This document shows, piece by piece, positions 30,069 to 41,990 of a stretch of DNA of 64,000 nucleotides; positions within the stretch are counted from its first letter, which is position 1, and every line of letters begins with the position of its first letter. The DNA lies in assembly GCA_002270295.1 (NCBI GenBank), contig NISF01000001.1:744001-808000 (forward strand), read 5' to 3'. This DNA comes from Enterobacter sp. 10-1 (GTDB lineage: Bacteria; Pseudomonadota; Gammaproteobacteria; Enterobacterales; Enterobacteriaceae). The position numbers and the translations under genes were made by a program. The notes beneath the pieces are model-generated. The model ran no database searches, was not told the origin of the DNA, and saw only the letters and a list, made by a program, of their open reading frames with translations.

Positions 30069-33000
30069 TTGAGCCAGGAATACACCGAAGACAAAGAAGT
30101 CAAACTGACGAAGCTAAGCAGCGGGCGCCGACTCCTTGAGGCGTTACTTATCCTTTGCACCCTTTTTGCCATCTGGCTGATGGCGGCCTTACTCAGCTTT
30201 AATCCCTCGGATCCAAGCTGGTCGCAAACTGCCTGGCACGAGCCTATCCACAACATCGGCGGTACGCCGGGAGCATGGCTTGCCGATACGCTATTTTTCA
30301 TTTTTGGCGTAATGGCTTACACCATTCCTGTGATTATCATCGGCGGCTGCTGGTTTGCCTGGCGCAATCAGGCTAACGACGAGTACATCGATTATTTCGC
30401 CGTTTCGCTGCGCTTAATTGGCGCGCTGGCGCTGATCCTGACCTCCTGTGGCCTGGCCTCTATCAATGCCGATGATATTTGGTATTTCGCCTCCGGCGGG
30501 GTCATTGGCAGCTTGCTGAGCACCACTTTGCAACCGCTGCTGCATAGCAGCGGCGGGACTATCGCACTGCTCTGCATCTGGGCGGCGGGTTTAACCCTGT
30601 TTACCGGCTGGTCGTGGGTCAGCATTGCCGAAAAGCTCGGCGGCGTGATTCTTTCCGTCCTTACCTTTGCCAGTAACCGTACCCGTCGGGACGATACGTG
30701 GGTGGATGAGGACGACTATGAGGATGACGAAGACGACGATACGGCGAAACCGCAGGGATCGCGTCGCGCACGAATTTTACGCAGCGCCCTGGCGCGTCGC
30801 CAGCGTCTGGCTGAGAAGTTTTCCAATCCGATGGGGCGCAAGACCGACGCTGCGCTGTTCTCCGGTAAGCGCATGGATGATGCCGAGGAGGACGTCCAGT
30901 TCAGCGCCAACGGCGCGCCGGTTGCGGCAGACGATGTGCTGTTTTCTGGCGCCAGCGCCGCGCGTCCGTCAGATGCGGACGATGTCTTATTCTCCGGGGC
31001 CAGCGCAGCGCGTCCGGGTGACTTTGACCCCTACGATCCGCTGCTTAACGGCCATAGCATCGCCGATCCTGTCAGCGCGGCTGCGGCAGCAACCGCGGCG
31101 CCGCAGGTATGGGCTGAGCCGGTAGCCGGGCAGACTCCACAGGCCGGCTGGCAGCCGGAGGCGCAGGCGTATCAGCCTGAGCAGGCTCCTGTACATGAGC
31201 CACACTACCAGCCTGAGCCAACGTACCAGCCGCAGCAGGCGTATCAGCCTGAGCAAGCTCCGGTGCAGCAGCCACACTATCAGCCTGAACCACCGTACCA
31301 GCCGCAGCAGGCGTATCAGCCTGAGCAGGCTCCTGTACATCAGCCACACTATCAGCCTGAGCCACCGTACCAGCCGCAGCAGGCGTATCAGCCTGAGCAG
31401 GCGCCGGTGCAGCAGCCTCACTATCAGCCTGAACCACCGTACCAGCCGCAGCAGGCGTATCAGCCTGAGCAGGCTCCTGTACATGAGCCTCACTATCAGC
31501 CTGAGCCACCGTACCAGCCGCAGCAGGCGTATCAGCCTGAGCAGGTGCCGGTGCAGCAGCCTCATTATCGCCCTGAGCCAACGTATCCGCCGCATCAGGC
31601 GTATCAGCCTGAACAGGCGCCGGTACAGCAGCCTGCTTATCAGCCTGAACCCTATGCCGCCTCGCCGGTTACCGAGCCCGAAGCTCCGCAGGAAGAGGTT
31701 AAGCCGCAGCGTCCGCCGATGTACTATTTCGAAGAGGTCGAAGAGAAACGCGCGCGTGAACGCGAACAGCTTGCCGCCTGGTATCAGCCGATTCCGGAAC
31801 CTGCCAGCCCGATTGTGACTAAACCGATCTCTTCGCCGCCGCCATCGTCGCCCGTTGATGCCGCTGCGGTGGCGTCCGCCGCGTCATCCGCCGCGCCGCT
31901 GTTCAGCCCGGCTGCGGGCGGGCCGCGCGTGCAGGTCAAAGAAGGCATTGGTCCGAAGCTGCCGCGTCCTAACCACGTCCGCGTACCGACCCGCCGTGAG
32001 CTGGCATCGTATGGCATTAAGCTGCCTTCTCAGCGCATTGCGGAAGAGCGCGCTCGTCAGGCGGAGCTGGACCAGAATTATGACGATGAACCGCTCACCG
32101 ATGAAGAAGTTAACGAGCTGGAGCAGGGGGAGCTGGCGCGCCAGTTTGCCGCGACCCAGCAGCAGCGCTACGGTGAGGTCTACCAGGCTGACGAAGCCGA
32201 CGATGACGATTCAGCCGCTGAAGCCGAGCTGGCCCGTCAGTTTGCCGCGACCCAGCAGCAGCGCTACAGCAGCGAGCAGCCGCGTGGGGCGAATCCGTTC
32301 TCCTCGGCTGATTATGATTTCTCGCCGATGAAAACGTTAGTGGACGATGGCCCGAGCGAACCGCTGTTTACGCCGATGCCGGAAGTTCAGCCGTCGGTAC
32401 AGCACTATCAGCAGCCGGCGCAGCAACCGCAGCCTGCATACCAGCAGCCTCAGGTTCAGCAGCCGGTACAATCTGCGCCAGCGGCGCAGAGCTATCAGCC
32501 GCAGCAGGCCCCTCAGGCCCATATGCAACCGCCGGTCCAACAGCCTGCACCGCAGCCGCAGGAGAGCCTGATTCACCCGCTCCTGATGCGTAACGGCAAC
32601 AGCCATCCGCTGCAGCGGCCGACGACGCCGCTGCCGTCCCTGGATCTGCTGACGCCGCCGCCGACTGAGGTAGAGCCGGTTGATACCTTCGCGCTGGAGC
32701 AAATGGCGCGCCTGGTGGAAGCTCGCCTCGCCGATTTCCGTATTAAAGCGGACGTCGTGAACTACTCTCCTGGCCCGGTTATCACCCGCTTTGAGCTGAA
32801 CCTGGCTCCGGGGGTGAAGGCCGCGCGTATCTCTAACCTGTCGCGCGACCTGGCCCGTTCGCTATCCACGGTCGCCGTGCGCGTCGTGGAGGTTATTCCA
32901 GGTAAACCGTACGTAGGCCTGGAGCTGCCGAATAAGAAGCGTCAGACCGTCTACCTGCGTGAAGTGCTGGATAATACCAAATTCCGCGATAACCCATCGC

Positions 33001-34103
33001 CGCTGACCGTGGTGCTGGGCAAGGATATCGCGGGCGATCCGGTCGTTGCCGATCTGGCAAAAATGCCGCACCTGCTGGTTGCCGGTACCACCGGCTCCGG
33101 TAAGTCGGTCGGCGTCAACGCCATGATCCTCAGCATGCTCTACAAGGCGCAGCCGGAAGATGTGCGCTTCATTATGATCGACCCGAAAATGCTCGAACTG
33201 TCGGTCTATGAAGGGATCCCGCATCTGCTGACGGAAGTGGTCACCGATATGAAAGACGCCGCCAACGCTCTGCGCTGGAGCGTGAACGAGATGGAGCGCC
33301 GCTACAAGCTGATGTCAGCTTTGGGCGTGCGTAACCTGGCGGGCTACAACGAGAAGATTGCCGAAGCGGCGCGCATGGGGCGGCCAATTCCGGATCCGTA
33401 CTGGAAGCCGGGCGACAGCATGGATGCGGTCCATCCGGTGCTGGAAAAACTGCCTTACATCGTGGTGCTGGTGGATGAATTCGCCGACCTGATGATGACC
33501 GTGGGTAAGAAAGTGGAAGAGCTGATTGCTCGTCTGGCGCAGAAAGCGCGTGCGGCGGGTATTCACCTCGTGCTGGCTACCCAGCGTCCGTCGGTTGATG
33601 TGATCACCGGCCTGATTAAGGCCAACATCCCGACGCGTATTGCGTTCACCGTGTCGAGTAAAATTGACTCGCGCACCATTCTCGACCAGAGCGGCGCCGA
33701 ATCGCTGCTGGGGATGGGGGATATGCTCTACTCCGGGCCGAACTCGACTATCCCGGTGCGCGTGCACGGAGCATTTGTGCGTGACCAGGAAGTCCATGCG
33801 GTAGTCCAGGACTGGAAAGCGCGCGGGCGTCCGCAGTACGTCGACGGCATCACCTCCGATAGCGAAAGCGAAGGCGGCGGCGGCGGATTTGACGGCGGAG
33901 AAGAGCTGGACCCGCTGTTCGACCAGGCGGTCAATTTCGTAACCGAGAAGCGTAAAGCCTCTATCTCCGGGGTTCAACGTCAGTTCCGTATCGGCTATAA
34001 CCGTGCCGCGCGTATCATCGAACAGATGGAAGCGCAGGGCATCGTCAGCGAGCAGGGCCATAACGGAAACCGCGAAGTGCTGGCGCCGCCGCCCTTCGAG
34101 TGA
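30069..34103 (+). CDS. ftsK: DNA translocase FtsK
   Basis: 1344-residue divisome motor. The N-terminal four-helix membrane domain (residues 1-200) localises it to the septum. A long linker rich in P, Q and acidic residues follows, and the C-terminal RecA-like motor has Walker A GTTGSGKS at residues 1006-1013 and a KOPS-reading winged-helix gamma domain at the end. It pumps DNA toward dif and activates XerCD. The start is TTG (30069). The linker contains a 24-residue tandem repeat (residues 367-528), described separately, and two copies of [14 protein letters not shown] (from residues 688 and 720). The linker is the usual variable part of FtsK. Confidence 0.97.
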   Translation: MSQEYTEDKEVKLTKLSSGRRLLEALLILCTLFAIWLMAALLSFNPSDPSWSQTAWHEPIHNIGGTPGAWLADTLFFIFGVMAYTIPVIIIGGCWFAWRNQANDEYIDYFAVSLRLIGALALILTSCGLASINADDIWYFASGGVIGSLLSTTLQPLLHSSGGTIALLCIWAAGLTLFTGWSWVSIAEKLGGVILSVLTFASNRTRRDDTWVDEDDYEDDEDDDTAKPQGSRRARILRSALARRQRLAEKFSNPMGRKTDAALFSGKRMDDAEEDVQFSANGAPVAADDVLFSGASAARPSDADDVLFSGASAARPGDFDPYDPLLNGHSIADPVSAAAAATAAPQVWAEPVAGQTPQAGWQPEAQAYQPEQAPVHEPHYQPEPTYQPQQAYQPEQAPVQQPHYQPEPPYQPQQAYQPEQAPVHQPHYQPEPPYQPQQAYQPEQAPVQQPHYQPEPPYQPQQAYQPEQAPVHEPHYQPEPPYQPQQAYQPEQVPVQQPHYRPEPTYPPHQAYQPEQAPVQQPAYQPEPYAASPVTEPEAPQEEVKPQRPPMYYFEEVEEKRAREREQLAAWYQPIPEPASPIVTKPISSPPPSSPVDAAAVASAASSAAPLFSPAAGGPRVQVKEGIGPKLPRPNHVRVPTRRELASYGIKLPSQRIAEERARQAELDQNYDDEPLTDEEVNELEQGELARQFAATQQQRYGEVYQADEADDDDSAAEAELARQFAATQQQRYSSEQPRGANPFSSADYDFSPMKTLVDDGPSEPLFTPMPEVQPSVQHYQQPAQQPQPAYQQPQVQQPVQSAPAAQSYQPQQAPQAHMQPPVQQPAPQPQESLIHPLLMRNGNSHPLQRPTTPLPSLDLLTPPPTEVEPVDTFALEQMARLVEARLADFRIKADVVNYSPGPVITRFELNLAPGVKAARISNLSRDLARSLSTVAVRVVEVIPGKPYVGLELPNKKRQTVYLREVLDNTKFRDNPSPLTVVLGKDIAGDPVVADLAKMPHLLVAGTTGSGKSVGVNAMILSMLYKAQPEDVRFIMIDPKMLELSVYEGIPHLLTEVVTDMKDAANALRWSVNEMERRYKLMSALGVRNLAGYNEKIAEAARMGRPIPDPYWKPGDSMDAVHPVLEKLPYIVVLVDEFADLMMTVGKKVEELIARLAQKARAAGIHLVLATQRPSVDVITGLIKANIPTRIAFTVSSKIDSRTILDQSGAESLLGMGDMLYSGPNSTIPVRVHGAFVRDQEVHAVVQDWKARGRPQYVDGITSDSESEGGGGGFDGGEELDPLFDQAVNFVTEKRKASISGVQRQFRIGYNRAARIIEQMEAQGIVSEQGHNGNREVLAPPPFE
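31167..31652 (+). repeat. 72-bp in-frame tandem repeat in the ftsK linker
   Basis: Six full copies and one 54-bp partial copy of a 72-bp unit encoding 24 residues of the form AYQPEQAPV[15 protein letters not shown]. The variable pair alternates HE, QQ, HQ, QQ, HE, QQ, QQ, indicating that the current array grew by duplication of a 144-bp dimer. The length is a multiple of 3, so it does not disturb the frame. The encoded peptide should be disordered or a polyproline-like spacer. Confidence 0.95.
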
Positions 34104-34235
34104 GTGCAAAGTTGGGTAAATAAGAGCAAAATCAGCCTATTCTTCTGTCCCGCCGCGCCAGGCGGTCCTACATTAGGGGCAGAAGAGGCTCCCGCGCCGG
34201 GAGCGACGCACGTTGACGGACATTAAGGAATAACA

Positions 34236-34847
34236 ATGAAAAAACTCGCAATCACCTGTGCATTACTGTCTGGGTTTGTTGTCAGCCAGGTTTGGGCTGA
34301 TGCCGCCGGCGATTTGAAAAGCCGTCTGGATAAGGTGAGCAGCTTCCACGCCAGCTTTACGCAAAAAGTGACTGATGGCAGCGGCAATGCGGTACAGGAC
34401 GGGCAGGGCGACCTGTGGGTAAAACGACCGAATCTGTTCAACTGGCATATGACCCAGCCGGATGAAAGTATTCTGGTCTCTGACGGTAAAACGCTGTGGT
34501 TCTATAACCCGTTCGTTGAGCAGGCGACCGTCACCTGGCTGAAAGACGCCACCAGCAACACGCCGTTTATGCTGATTGCGCGTAACCAGTCTAACGACTG
34601 GCAGCAGTATAATATTAAGCAAAACGGCGATGACTTTGTCCTGACGCCGAAAAGCGGCGGCGGTAACCTGAAGCAGTTCACCATTAACGTAGGGCGTGAT
34701 GGCACCATCCATCAGTTCAGCGCGGTAGAGCAGGACGACCAGCGCAGCAGCTACCAGCTGAAGTCGCAGCAGAACGGTGCGATAGACGCATCTAAGTTTA
34801 CCTTCACGCCGCCGCAAGGGGTTACGGTGGACGATCAACGTAAATAG
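34236..34847 (+). CDS. lolA: Outer-membrane lipoprotein carrier protein LolA
   Basis: 203-residue periplasmic chaperone that receives lipoproteins from LolCDE and delivers them to LolB. A signal peptide ([20 protein letters not shown], cut after Ala at 21) is followed by the LolA barrel; the [14 protein letters not shown] segment forms part of the hydrophobic cavity and includes the conserved Arg. It lies 132 bp after ftsK and 8 bp before rarA, as in E. coli, probably in one transcript with rarA. Confidence 0.97.
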   Translation: MKKLAITCALLSGFVVSQVWADAAGDLKSRLDKVSSFHASFTQKVTDGSGNAVQDGQGDLWVKRPNLFNWHMTQPDESILVSDGKTLWFYNPFVEQATVTWLKDATSNTPFMLIARNQSNDWQQYNIKQNGDDFVLTPKSGGGNLKQFTINVGRDGTIHQFSAVEQDDQRSSYQLKSQQNGAIDASKFTFTPPQGVTVDDQRK

Positions 34848-34855
34848 AGGCGAAT

Positions 34856-36199
34856 GTGGGCAATCTGTCGCTCGATTTTTCCGACAATGCGTTTCAACCT
34901 CTGGCCGCCCGTATGCGGCCAGAAAATTTAGCGCAGTACATTGGCCAGCAGCATCTGCTGGCACCGGGTAAACCTTTGCCGCGGGCAATTGAGGCCGGGC
35001 ATCTTCATTCGATGATTTTATGGGGCCCGCCGGGCACCGGAAAAACCACCTTAGCGGAAGTGATTGCCCGCTATGCCAGCGCCGACGTCGAGCGTATTTC
35101 GGCCGTGACCTCCGGCGTTAAGGAGATCCGTGAAGCCATCGAACGCGCCCGGCAGAACCGTAATGCCGGTCGGCGCACCATCCTGTTTGTCGACGAAGTC
35201 CACCGCTTCAATAAAAGCCAGCAGGATGCGTTTCTGCCGCATATCGAAGATGGCACGATCACCTTTATCGGCGCGACGACGGAAAACCCCTCTTTTGAAC
35301 TGAACTCCGCGCTGCTATCCAGAGCGCGCGTCTATCTGCTGAAATCGCTCACCAGCGAAGATATCGAGCAGGTATTAACGCAGGCGATGAGCGATAAAAC
35401 CCGCGGCTACGGCGGGCAGAATATTGTGCTGCCTGATGAGACGCGTCGGGCGATCGCCGAGCTGGTAAACGGCGATGCGCGCCGTGCGCTCAACACGCTG
35501 GAGATGATGGCCGATATGGCCGAAACCGACGCCGCCGGTCAGCGGGTGCTGCAGGCCGAACTGTTGACCGAAATTGCCGGCGAGCGCAGTGCGCGTTTTG
35601 ATAACAAGGGCGATCGTTTTTACGATTTAATTTCGGCGCTGCACAAGTCCGTTCGCGGCAGCGCGCCGGACGCCGCGTTGTACTGGTATGCCCGGATCAT
35701 CAGCGCCGGCGGCGATCCGCTGTACGTTGCCCGCCGTTGCCTGGCGATTGCCTCGGAAGACGTCGGCAACGCCGACCCCCGGGCCATGCAGGTCGCTATC
35801 TCCGCCTGGGACTGCTTTACCCGGGTAGGGCCGGCTGAAGGCGAGCGGGCGATTGCTCAGGCCATTGTTTATCTGGCCTGCGCGCCGAAGAGCAACGCGG
35901 TTTACAGCGCCTTTAAGGCCGCGATGGCCGATGCCCGCGAACGTCCGGACTACGACGTGCCGGTCCATCTGCGCAACGCGCCGACGAAGCTGATGAAAGA
36001 GATGGGCTATGGCCAGCAGTATCGCTATGCCCACGATGAGCCCAACGCTTATGCCGCCGGGGAGGAGTACTTCCCGCAGGAAATGGCGCAAACTCGCTAT
36101 TATCGGCCAACAAACAGAGGGCTTGAGGGGAAAATTGGCGAAAAGCTCGCCTGGCTTAGCGAACAGGATCAAAATAGCCCCACAAAACGCTACCGCTAA
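34856..36199 (+). CDS. rarA: Replication-associated recombination protein RarA (MgsA)
   Basis: 447-residue AAA+ clamp-loader-like ATPase that acts at stalled forks and binds SSB. Walker A GPPGTGKT and Walker B FVDEVHRF are visible, followed by the sensor [12 protein letters not shown] and a C-terminal tetramerisation domain. The start is GTG at 34856, giving [20 protein letters not shown], equal in length to the E. coli protein. It lies 8 bp after lolA; serS follows 92 bp later. Confidence 0.96.
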   Translation: MGNLSLDFSDNAFQPLAARMRPENLAQYIGQQHLLAPGKPLPRAIEAGHLHSMILWGPPGTGKTTLAEVIARYASADVERISAVTSGVKEIREAIERARQNRNAGRRTILFVDEVHRFNKSQQDAFLPHIEDGTITFIGATTENPSFELNSALLSRARVYLLKSLTSEDIEQVLTQAMSDKTRGYGGQNIVLPDETRRAIAELVNGDARRALNTLEMMADMAETDAAGQRVLQAELLTEIAGERSARFDNKGDRFYDLISALHKSVRGSAPDAALYWYARIISAGGDPLYVARRCLAIASEDVGNADPRAMQVAISAWDCFTRVGPAEGERAIAQAIVYLACAPKSNAVYSAFKAAMADARERPDYDVPVHLRNAPTKLMKEMGYGQQYRYAHDEPNAYAAGEEYFPQEMAQTRYYRPTNRGLEGKIGEKLAWLSEQDQNSPTKRYR

Positions 36200-36270
36200 C
36201 AGAAGCGTTGCGGTAAGGTTATCAAGATATTCCGGTGGTCGTATTCTGCGGCCACTTTTCATTTTATTAA

Positions 36271-37584
<1,314 letters not shown>

Positions 37585-37602
37585 TTTTTCTACCTCCTTC
37601 TC

Positions 37603-37628
37603 AAAAGCGCCTACGGGCGCTTTTTTTT
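37603..37628 (+). terminator. Intrinsic terminator of serS
   Basis: Stem AAAAGCGCC / GGCGCTTTT with loop and eight Ts (37621-37628), 20 bp past the serS stop. It lies immediately before the dmsA control region. Confidence 0.92.
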
Positions 37629-37638
37629 CATCTCCTTC

Positions 37639-37652
37639 TTGATGCTGGGCAA
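37639..37652 (+). promoter_or_regulatory. FNR-like site of the dmsA promoter
   Basis: TTGATGCTGGGCAA matches TTGAT-N4-ATCAA in 8 of 10 positions. A CATACT -10 element lies at 37675-37680; the spacing would put the site at -41.5 for a start near 37687, the class II FNR arrangement that is known for E. coli dmsA. Confidence 0.7.
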
Positions 37653-37724
37653 TAACCCGTCCGTTGAACCCTTCCATACTCCCTTTGAGTTAAAGCAGCA
37701 TAAAAAACTAATAAAATATAATTG

Positions 37725-37748
37725 CGTTATATATAAAACTATATAGCG
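37725..37748 (+). promoter_or_regulatory. ModE-like operator in the dmsA leader
   Basis: CGTTATAT-N8-ATATAGCG, an 8-8-8 inverted repeat matching the ModE site architecture known from the modA promoter. It lies 38-61 bp before the dmsA start, downstream of the inferred transcription start. ModE is the molybdate-responsive regulator; dmsABC encodes a molybdoenzyme and is a known ModE target in E. coli. Confidence 0.65.
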
Positions 37749-37785
37749 ATTGTCAGTAAATTGTGAGCAATCAAAGCGAGTACCC

Positions 37786-40224
37786 ATGAAAACTAAAGCC
37801 CCCGATGCTTTACTGGCTGCCGAAGTAAGCCGGCGTGGTTTAATGAAAACCACGGCGATTGGCGGTCTGGCAGTGGCCAGTAGCGCATTTACCTTACCCT
37901 TCACGCGCATTGCCCATGCCGCAGATACCCTGTCACCGGTAAGCGAAACGGTAACCTGGAGCGCCTGTACCGTTAACTGCGGTAGCCGCTGCCCGCTGCG
38001 CATGCATGTTGTTGATGGCGAAATTAAATACGTTGAAACAGATAATACCGGCGATGATAACTACGACGGTCTGCACCAGGTGCGCGCTTGCCTGCGCGGA
38101 CGTTCGATGCGTCGTCGCGTCTACAATCCCGATCGCCTGAAGTACCCGATGAAGCGCGTGGGTAAACGCGGTGAGGGTAAATTTGAACGCATCAGCTGGG
38201 AAGAGGCGTTCGATACCATTGCCGGCAATATGCAGCGCCTGATCAAGGACTATGGCAACGAGTCTATCTACCTGAACTACGGGACCGGGACCCTGGGTGG
38301 AACCATGACCCGCTCCTGGCCGCCGGGAAAAACGCTCATTGCCCGCCTGATGAACTGCTGCGGCGGTTATCTTAATCACTACGGCGACTACTCCTCCGCA
38401 CAAATCGCCGCAGGGCTGAATTACACCTACGGCGGCTGGGCCGACGGCAACAGCCCGTCTGATATTGAAAACAGCCAGCTGGTCGTTCTGTTTGGTAATA
38501 ACCCGGGCGAAACGCGGATGAGCGGCGGCGGGGTGACCTACTATCTGGAGCAGGCGCGACAAAAATCCAATGCGCGGATGATCATTGTCGATCCCCGCTA
38601 CACGGATACCGGAGCCGGTCGTGAAGACGAGTGGATCCCGATCCGTCCGGGTACCGATGCGGCGCTGGTCTCCGCGCTGGCCTGGGTGATGATTACGGAA
38701 AACCTGGTCGATACCCCGTTCCTCGATAAATACTGCGTTGGCTACGATGAAAAAACGCTCCCTGCCGATGCGCCGGCAAACGGCCACTACAAGGCCTGGA
38801 TCCTGGGCCAGGGCAGCGACGGTATCGCCAAAACGCCGACATGGGCGTCAACCATCACCGGGATTCCGGTCGATCGCATTGTGAAGCTGGCGCGTGAGAT
38901 TGCCAGCGCGAAGCCTGCCTGTATTAGCCAGGGCTGGGGACCGCAGCGCCACGCTAACGGTGAAATTGCGACCCGGGCGATCTCGATGCTGTCGATTCTG
39001 ACCGGCAACGTCGGCATTAACGGCGGCAACAGCGGCGCGCGCGAGGGCTCATACGATCTGCCGTTTGAGCGTATGCCGACGCTGGATAATCCGGTTGAGA
39101 CCAGCATCTCCATGTTTATGTGGACCGACGCGATTGAGCGCGGCCCGGAGATGACGGCGCTACGCGACGGGGTCCGCGGCAAAGACAAGCTCGATGTACC
39201 GATCAAGATGATCTGGAACTATGCAGGCAACTGCCTGATTAACCAGCACTCTGATATTAACCGCACCCATGAAATTCTGCAGGACGACAAGAAATGCGAG
39301 ATGATCGTGGTGATCGATTGCCATATGACCTCATCGGCGAAATACGCCGATATCCTGCTGCCGGACTGCACCGCCTCCGAGCAGATGGACTTCGCGCTGG
39401 ACGCCTCCTGCGGCAACATGTCGTACGTTATCTTCACCGATGAGGTGATTAAGCCGCGCTTCGAATGCAAAACGATTTATGACATGACGACGGCGCTGGC
39501 AAAACGCATGGGCGTGGAGCAACGGTTTACCGAAGGCCGTAGCCAGGAAGGCTGGATGCGCTATCTGCATGAGCTTTCCCGTCAAGCGATCCCCGACCTC
39601 CCGGACTTTGATACCTTCCGTAAGCAGGGGATCTATAAGCAGCGCGATCCGGAAGGACACCACGTTGCCTATAAAGCGTTCCGTGAAAATCCGCAGGCGA
39701 ATCCCTTGACCACGCCGTCGGGAAAAATCGAGATCTATTCGCAGGAGCTGGCAAAAATTGCCGCCATCTGGGAGCTACCGGAAGGAGACGTGATCGATCC
39801 GCTGCCAATTTATACCCCAGGCTTTGAAAACTATAACGATCCGCTGATCGAGAAATTCCCGCTGCAGCTGACCGGCTTCCACTATAAATCCCGCGTTCAC
39901 TCGACCTACGGCAACGTCGATGTGCTGAAGGCCGCCTGTCGCCAGGAGATGTGGATTAACCCGCTTGATGCGAAGGCGCGAGGTATCACCAACGGCGAGC
40001 GAATTCGTATTTTCAACGCCCGCGGTGAAGTGCATATCGAAGCCAAAGTTACGCCGCGTATGATGCCTGGCGTCGTCGCGCTGGGTGAGGGCGCCTGGTA
40101 TAACCCGGACGCAGGCCGCGTGGATCAGGCGGGGAGTATTAACGTGCTCACCACCCAACGCCCGTCGCCCCTGGCGAAAGGAAACCCGTCGCATACCAAC
40201 CTCGTCCAGGTTGAAAAGCTGTAA
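37786..40224 (+). CDS. dmsA: Dimethyl sulfoxide reductase catalytic subunit DmsA
   Basis: 812-residue molybdoprotein that reduces DMSO or amine N-oxides anaerobically. The Tat signal is SRRGLMK (twin arginine near residue 17). The [4Fe-4S]-like segment TVNCGSRCPLRMHVVDG follows, and the DMSO-reductase-family core holds the bis-MGD cofactor (the NYGTGTLGGTMTRSW loop contains the Mo-binding Ser). The ATG at 37786 gives the E. coli-like N-terminus MKTKAPDALLAAEVSRRG; the upstream in-frame extension is rejected. It forms an operon with dmsB (10 bp later) and dmsC. Confidence 0.97.
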   Translation: MKTKAPDALLAAEVSRRGLMKTTAIGGLAVASSAFTLPFTRIAHAADTLSPVSETVTWSACTVNCGSRCPLRMHVVDGEIKYVETDNTGDDNYDGLHQVRACLRGRSMRRRVYNPDRLKYPMKRVGKRGEGKFERISWEEAFDTIAGNMQRLIKDYGNESIYLNYGTGTLGGTMTRSWPPGKTLIARLMNCCGGYLNHYGDYSSAQIAAGLNYTYGGWADGNSPSDIENSQLVVLFGNNPGETRMSGGGVTYYLEQARQKSNARMIIVDPRYTDTGAGREDEWIPIRPGTDAALVSALAWVMITENLVDTPFLDKYCVGYDEKTLPADAPANGHYKAWILGQGSDGIAKTPTWASTITGIPVDRIVKLAREIASAKPACISQGWGPQRHANGEIATRAISMLSILTGNVGINGGNSGAREGSYDLPFERMPTLDNPVETSISMFMWTDAIERGPEMTALRDGVRGKDKLDVPIKMIWNYAGNCLINQHSDINRTHEILQDDKKCEMIVVIDCHMTSSAKYADILLPDCTASEQMDFALDASCGNMSYVIFTDEVIKPRFECKTIYDMTTALAKRMGVEQRFTEGRSQEGWMRYLHELSRQAIPDLPDFDTFRKQGIYKQRDPEGHHVAYKAFRENPQANPLTTPSGKIEIYSQELAKIAAIWELPEGDVIDPLPIYTPGFENYNDPLIEKFPLQLTGFHYKSRVHSTYGNVDVLKAACRQEMWINPLDAKARGITNGERIRIFNARGEVHIEAKVTPRMMPGVVALGEGAWYNPDAGRVDQAGSINVLTTQRPSPLAKGNPSHTNLVQVEKL

Positions 40225-40234
40225 GGAATAACCG

Positions 40235-40852
40235 ATGACAACTCAATATGGATTTTTTATCGATTCCGCCCGTTGCACCGGTTGTAAAACCTGCGAACTG
40301 GCTTGTAAAGACTATAAGAACCTGACGCCGGACGTCAGCTTCCGTCGCATTTATGAATATGCGGGCGGCGACTGGCAGGAGGATAACGGCGTCTGGCAGC
40401 AGAACGTGTTTGCCTACTACCTCTCTATCGCCTGTAACCACTGCGAGGACCCGGCCTGTACCAAGGTGTGTCCGAGCGGAGCAATGCATAAGCGTGACGA
40501 TGGCTTTGTGGTGGTGGATGAAGACGTCTGTATCGGCTGCCGCTATTGCCATATGGCCTGTCCATACGGCGCGCCGCAGTACAACGCGGCGAAAGGGCAT
40601 ATGACCAAGTGCGACGGCTGCCACGAGCGCGTCGCCGAAGGTAAAAAACCGATCTGCGTCGAGTCCTGCCCGCTGCGGGCGCTGGACTTTGGCCCAATCG
40701 AAGAGCTGCGGCAGAAGCACGGCAAGCTGGCCGCCGTTGCGCCGTTGCCGTCGGCGCATTTTACGCAACCCAGTATTGTCATTAAACCGAACGCCAACAG
40801 TCGCCCGTGTGGCGATACAACCGGCTATCTGGCCAACCCGAAGGAGGTGTGA
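40235..40852 (+). CDS. dmsB: DMSO reductase electron-transfer subunit DmsB
   Basis: 205-residue iron-sulfur protein carrying four [4Fe-4S] clusters. Four Cys groups are visible: CTGCKTCELACKDYK, CNHCEDPACTKVCP, CIGCRYCHMACPYG and CDGCHERV with a distal CVESCPL. It passes electrons from DmsC to DmsA on the periplasmic side, after co-export with DmsA. It lies 10 bp after dmsA and ends with TGA one base before the dmsC ATG. Length as in E. coli. Confidence 0.97.
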   Translation: MTTQYGFFIDSARCTGCKTCELACKDYKNLTPDVSFRRIYEYAGGDWQEDNGVWQQNVFAYYLSIACNHCEDPACTKVCPSGAMHKRDDGFVVVDEDVCIGCRYCHMACPYGAPQYNAAKGHMTKCDGCHERVAEGKKPICVESCPLRALDFGPIEELRQKHGKLAAVAPLPSAHFTQPSIVIKPNANSRPCGDTTGYLANPKEV

Positions 40853-40853
40853 G

Positions 40854-41717
40854 ATGGGAAGTGGATGGCATGAATGGCCGCTGATGATCTTCACGGTCTT
40901 TGGTCAGTGCGTGGTGGGCGGTTTCATCGTCCTGGCGCTGGCTCTAATGAAGGGCAGCCTGTCGCGTGAGCAGCAGCAGCGCGTGGTGCTTAGCATGTTT
41001 GGCCTCTGGGTGCTGATGGGGATTGGCTTTATCGCCTCGACGCTGCACCTGGGATCGCCGATGCGGGCCTTCAATTCGCTGAACCGCGTAGGCGCATCGT
41101 CGCTGAGTAATGAAATCGCCAGCGGAGCTCTCTTCTTCGCCGTTGGCGGTATTGGCTGGCTGCTGGCGGCGGTTAAGAAGCTGCCGGTCGGGCTGCGCAG
41201 CCTGTGGCTGATCGTCACGATGGTATTGGGCGTCATCTTCGTCTGGATGATGGTGCGGGTGTACAACACCATTGATACGGTGCCGACCTGGTATAGCGTC
41301 TGGACGCCGCTGAGCTTCTTCCTGACGCTGTTTATCGGCGGGCCGCTGCTGGGCTATCTGCTGCTGCGCGTGGCCGGCGTGGAAGGTTGGGCGATGCGCC
41401 TGCTGCCCGCCATAACGCTGGTGGCCCTGGTGGCTAGCGTCGTTGTGGCGCTGATGCAGGGTAGCGAGCTGTCGACTATCCATAGCTCCATCCAGCAGGC
41501 GTCTGCGCTGGTGCCAGCCTACGGCTCGCTGATGGCCTGGCGCGTAGCGGCGCTGGCGCTGGCTTTGGCGTGCTGGGTTGCGCCAATGCTTAGAGGGTAT
41601 CAGCCGGCGGTACCGCTGCTAGGCCTGGCATTTGCGCTGGTGCTGGTGGGCGAGATGGTGGGCCGCGGGGTCTTCTACGGTCTGCATATGACGGTTGGCA
41701 TGGCTATCGCCAGCTAA
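40854..41717 (+). CDS. dmsC: DMSO reductase membrane anchor DmsC
   Basis: 287-residue integral membrane protein with about eight helices that anchors DmsAB and oxidises menaquinol. The ATG at 40854 is preceded by a strong AAGGAGGTG ribosome site inside the end of dmsB and gives the E. coli length; the frame is open further upstream inside dmsB, but that is only overlap. The motif RVGASSLSNEIASGALFFAVGGIGWLL is family-typical. It is the last gene of the operon; a 12-bp hairpin (41727-41754) lies just after the stop, without a T run. Confidence 0.95.
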   Translation: MGSGWHEWPLMIFTVFGQCVVGGFIVLALALMKGSLSREQQQRVVLSMFGLWVLMGIGFIASTLHLGSPMRAFNSLNRVGASSLSNEIASGALFFAVGGIGWLLAAVKKLPVGLRSLWLIVTMVLGVIFVWMMVRVYNTIDTVPTWYSVWTPLSFFLTLFIGGPLLGYLLLRVAGVEGWAMRLLPAITLVALVASVVVALMQGSELSTIHSSIQQASALVPAYGSLMAWRVAALALALACWVAPMLRGYQPAVPLLGLAFALVLVGEMVGRGVFYGLHMTVGMAIAS

Positions 41718-41990
41718 GCCGCTATTCGCGCCGGAACCTGGCGGTTCTGGCGCGATAAAAAATGCGCTCTCTTCATGAAATATTTCAACTGATATTCCCG
41801 CCTGTTAATTCCAATAAATTAATAAAAACAATGGAATAATATAAAGAATAATTCTGCCGCCTCGCCGATGGATAAAAAACTTCAATCGTTGCCCGAGAAA
41901 CCGCGTCCTGCCTGATTTCAGGTGGATTGACAATGTTTTTAGCGGTGGCATGATGCGCACGAAATCTGAACTTCCTCACGGTTTATATCC

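Noticed and set aside
30987-31595. Low-complexity open frames antisense to and overlapping the ftsK repeat
   Set aside because: They arise because the 72-bp repeat is a multiple of 3 and stop-free in several frames. They are simple-sequence products.
31167-31652. CRISPR-like array
   Set aside because: Units are directly adjacent with no unique spacers, and they encode an in-frame peptide repeat of FtsK.
40689-40853. Long N-terminal extension of dmsC
   Set aside because: It overlaps dmsB in another frame; the ATG at 40854 has an excellent ribosome site and gives the E. coli length.
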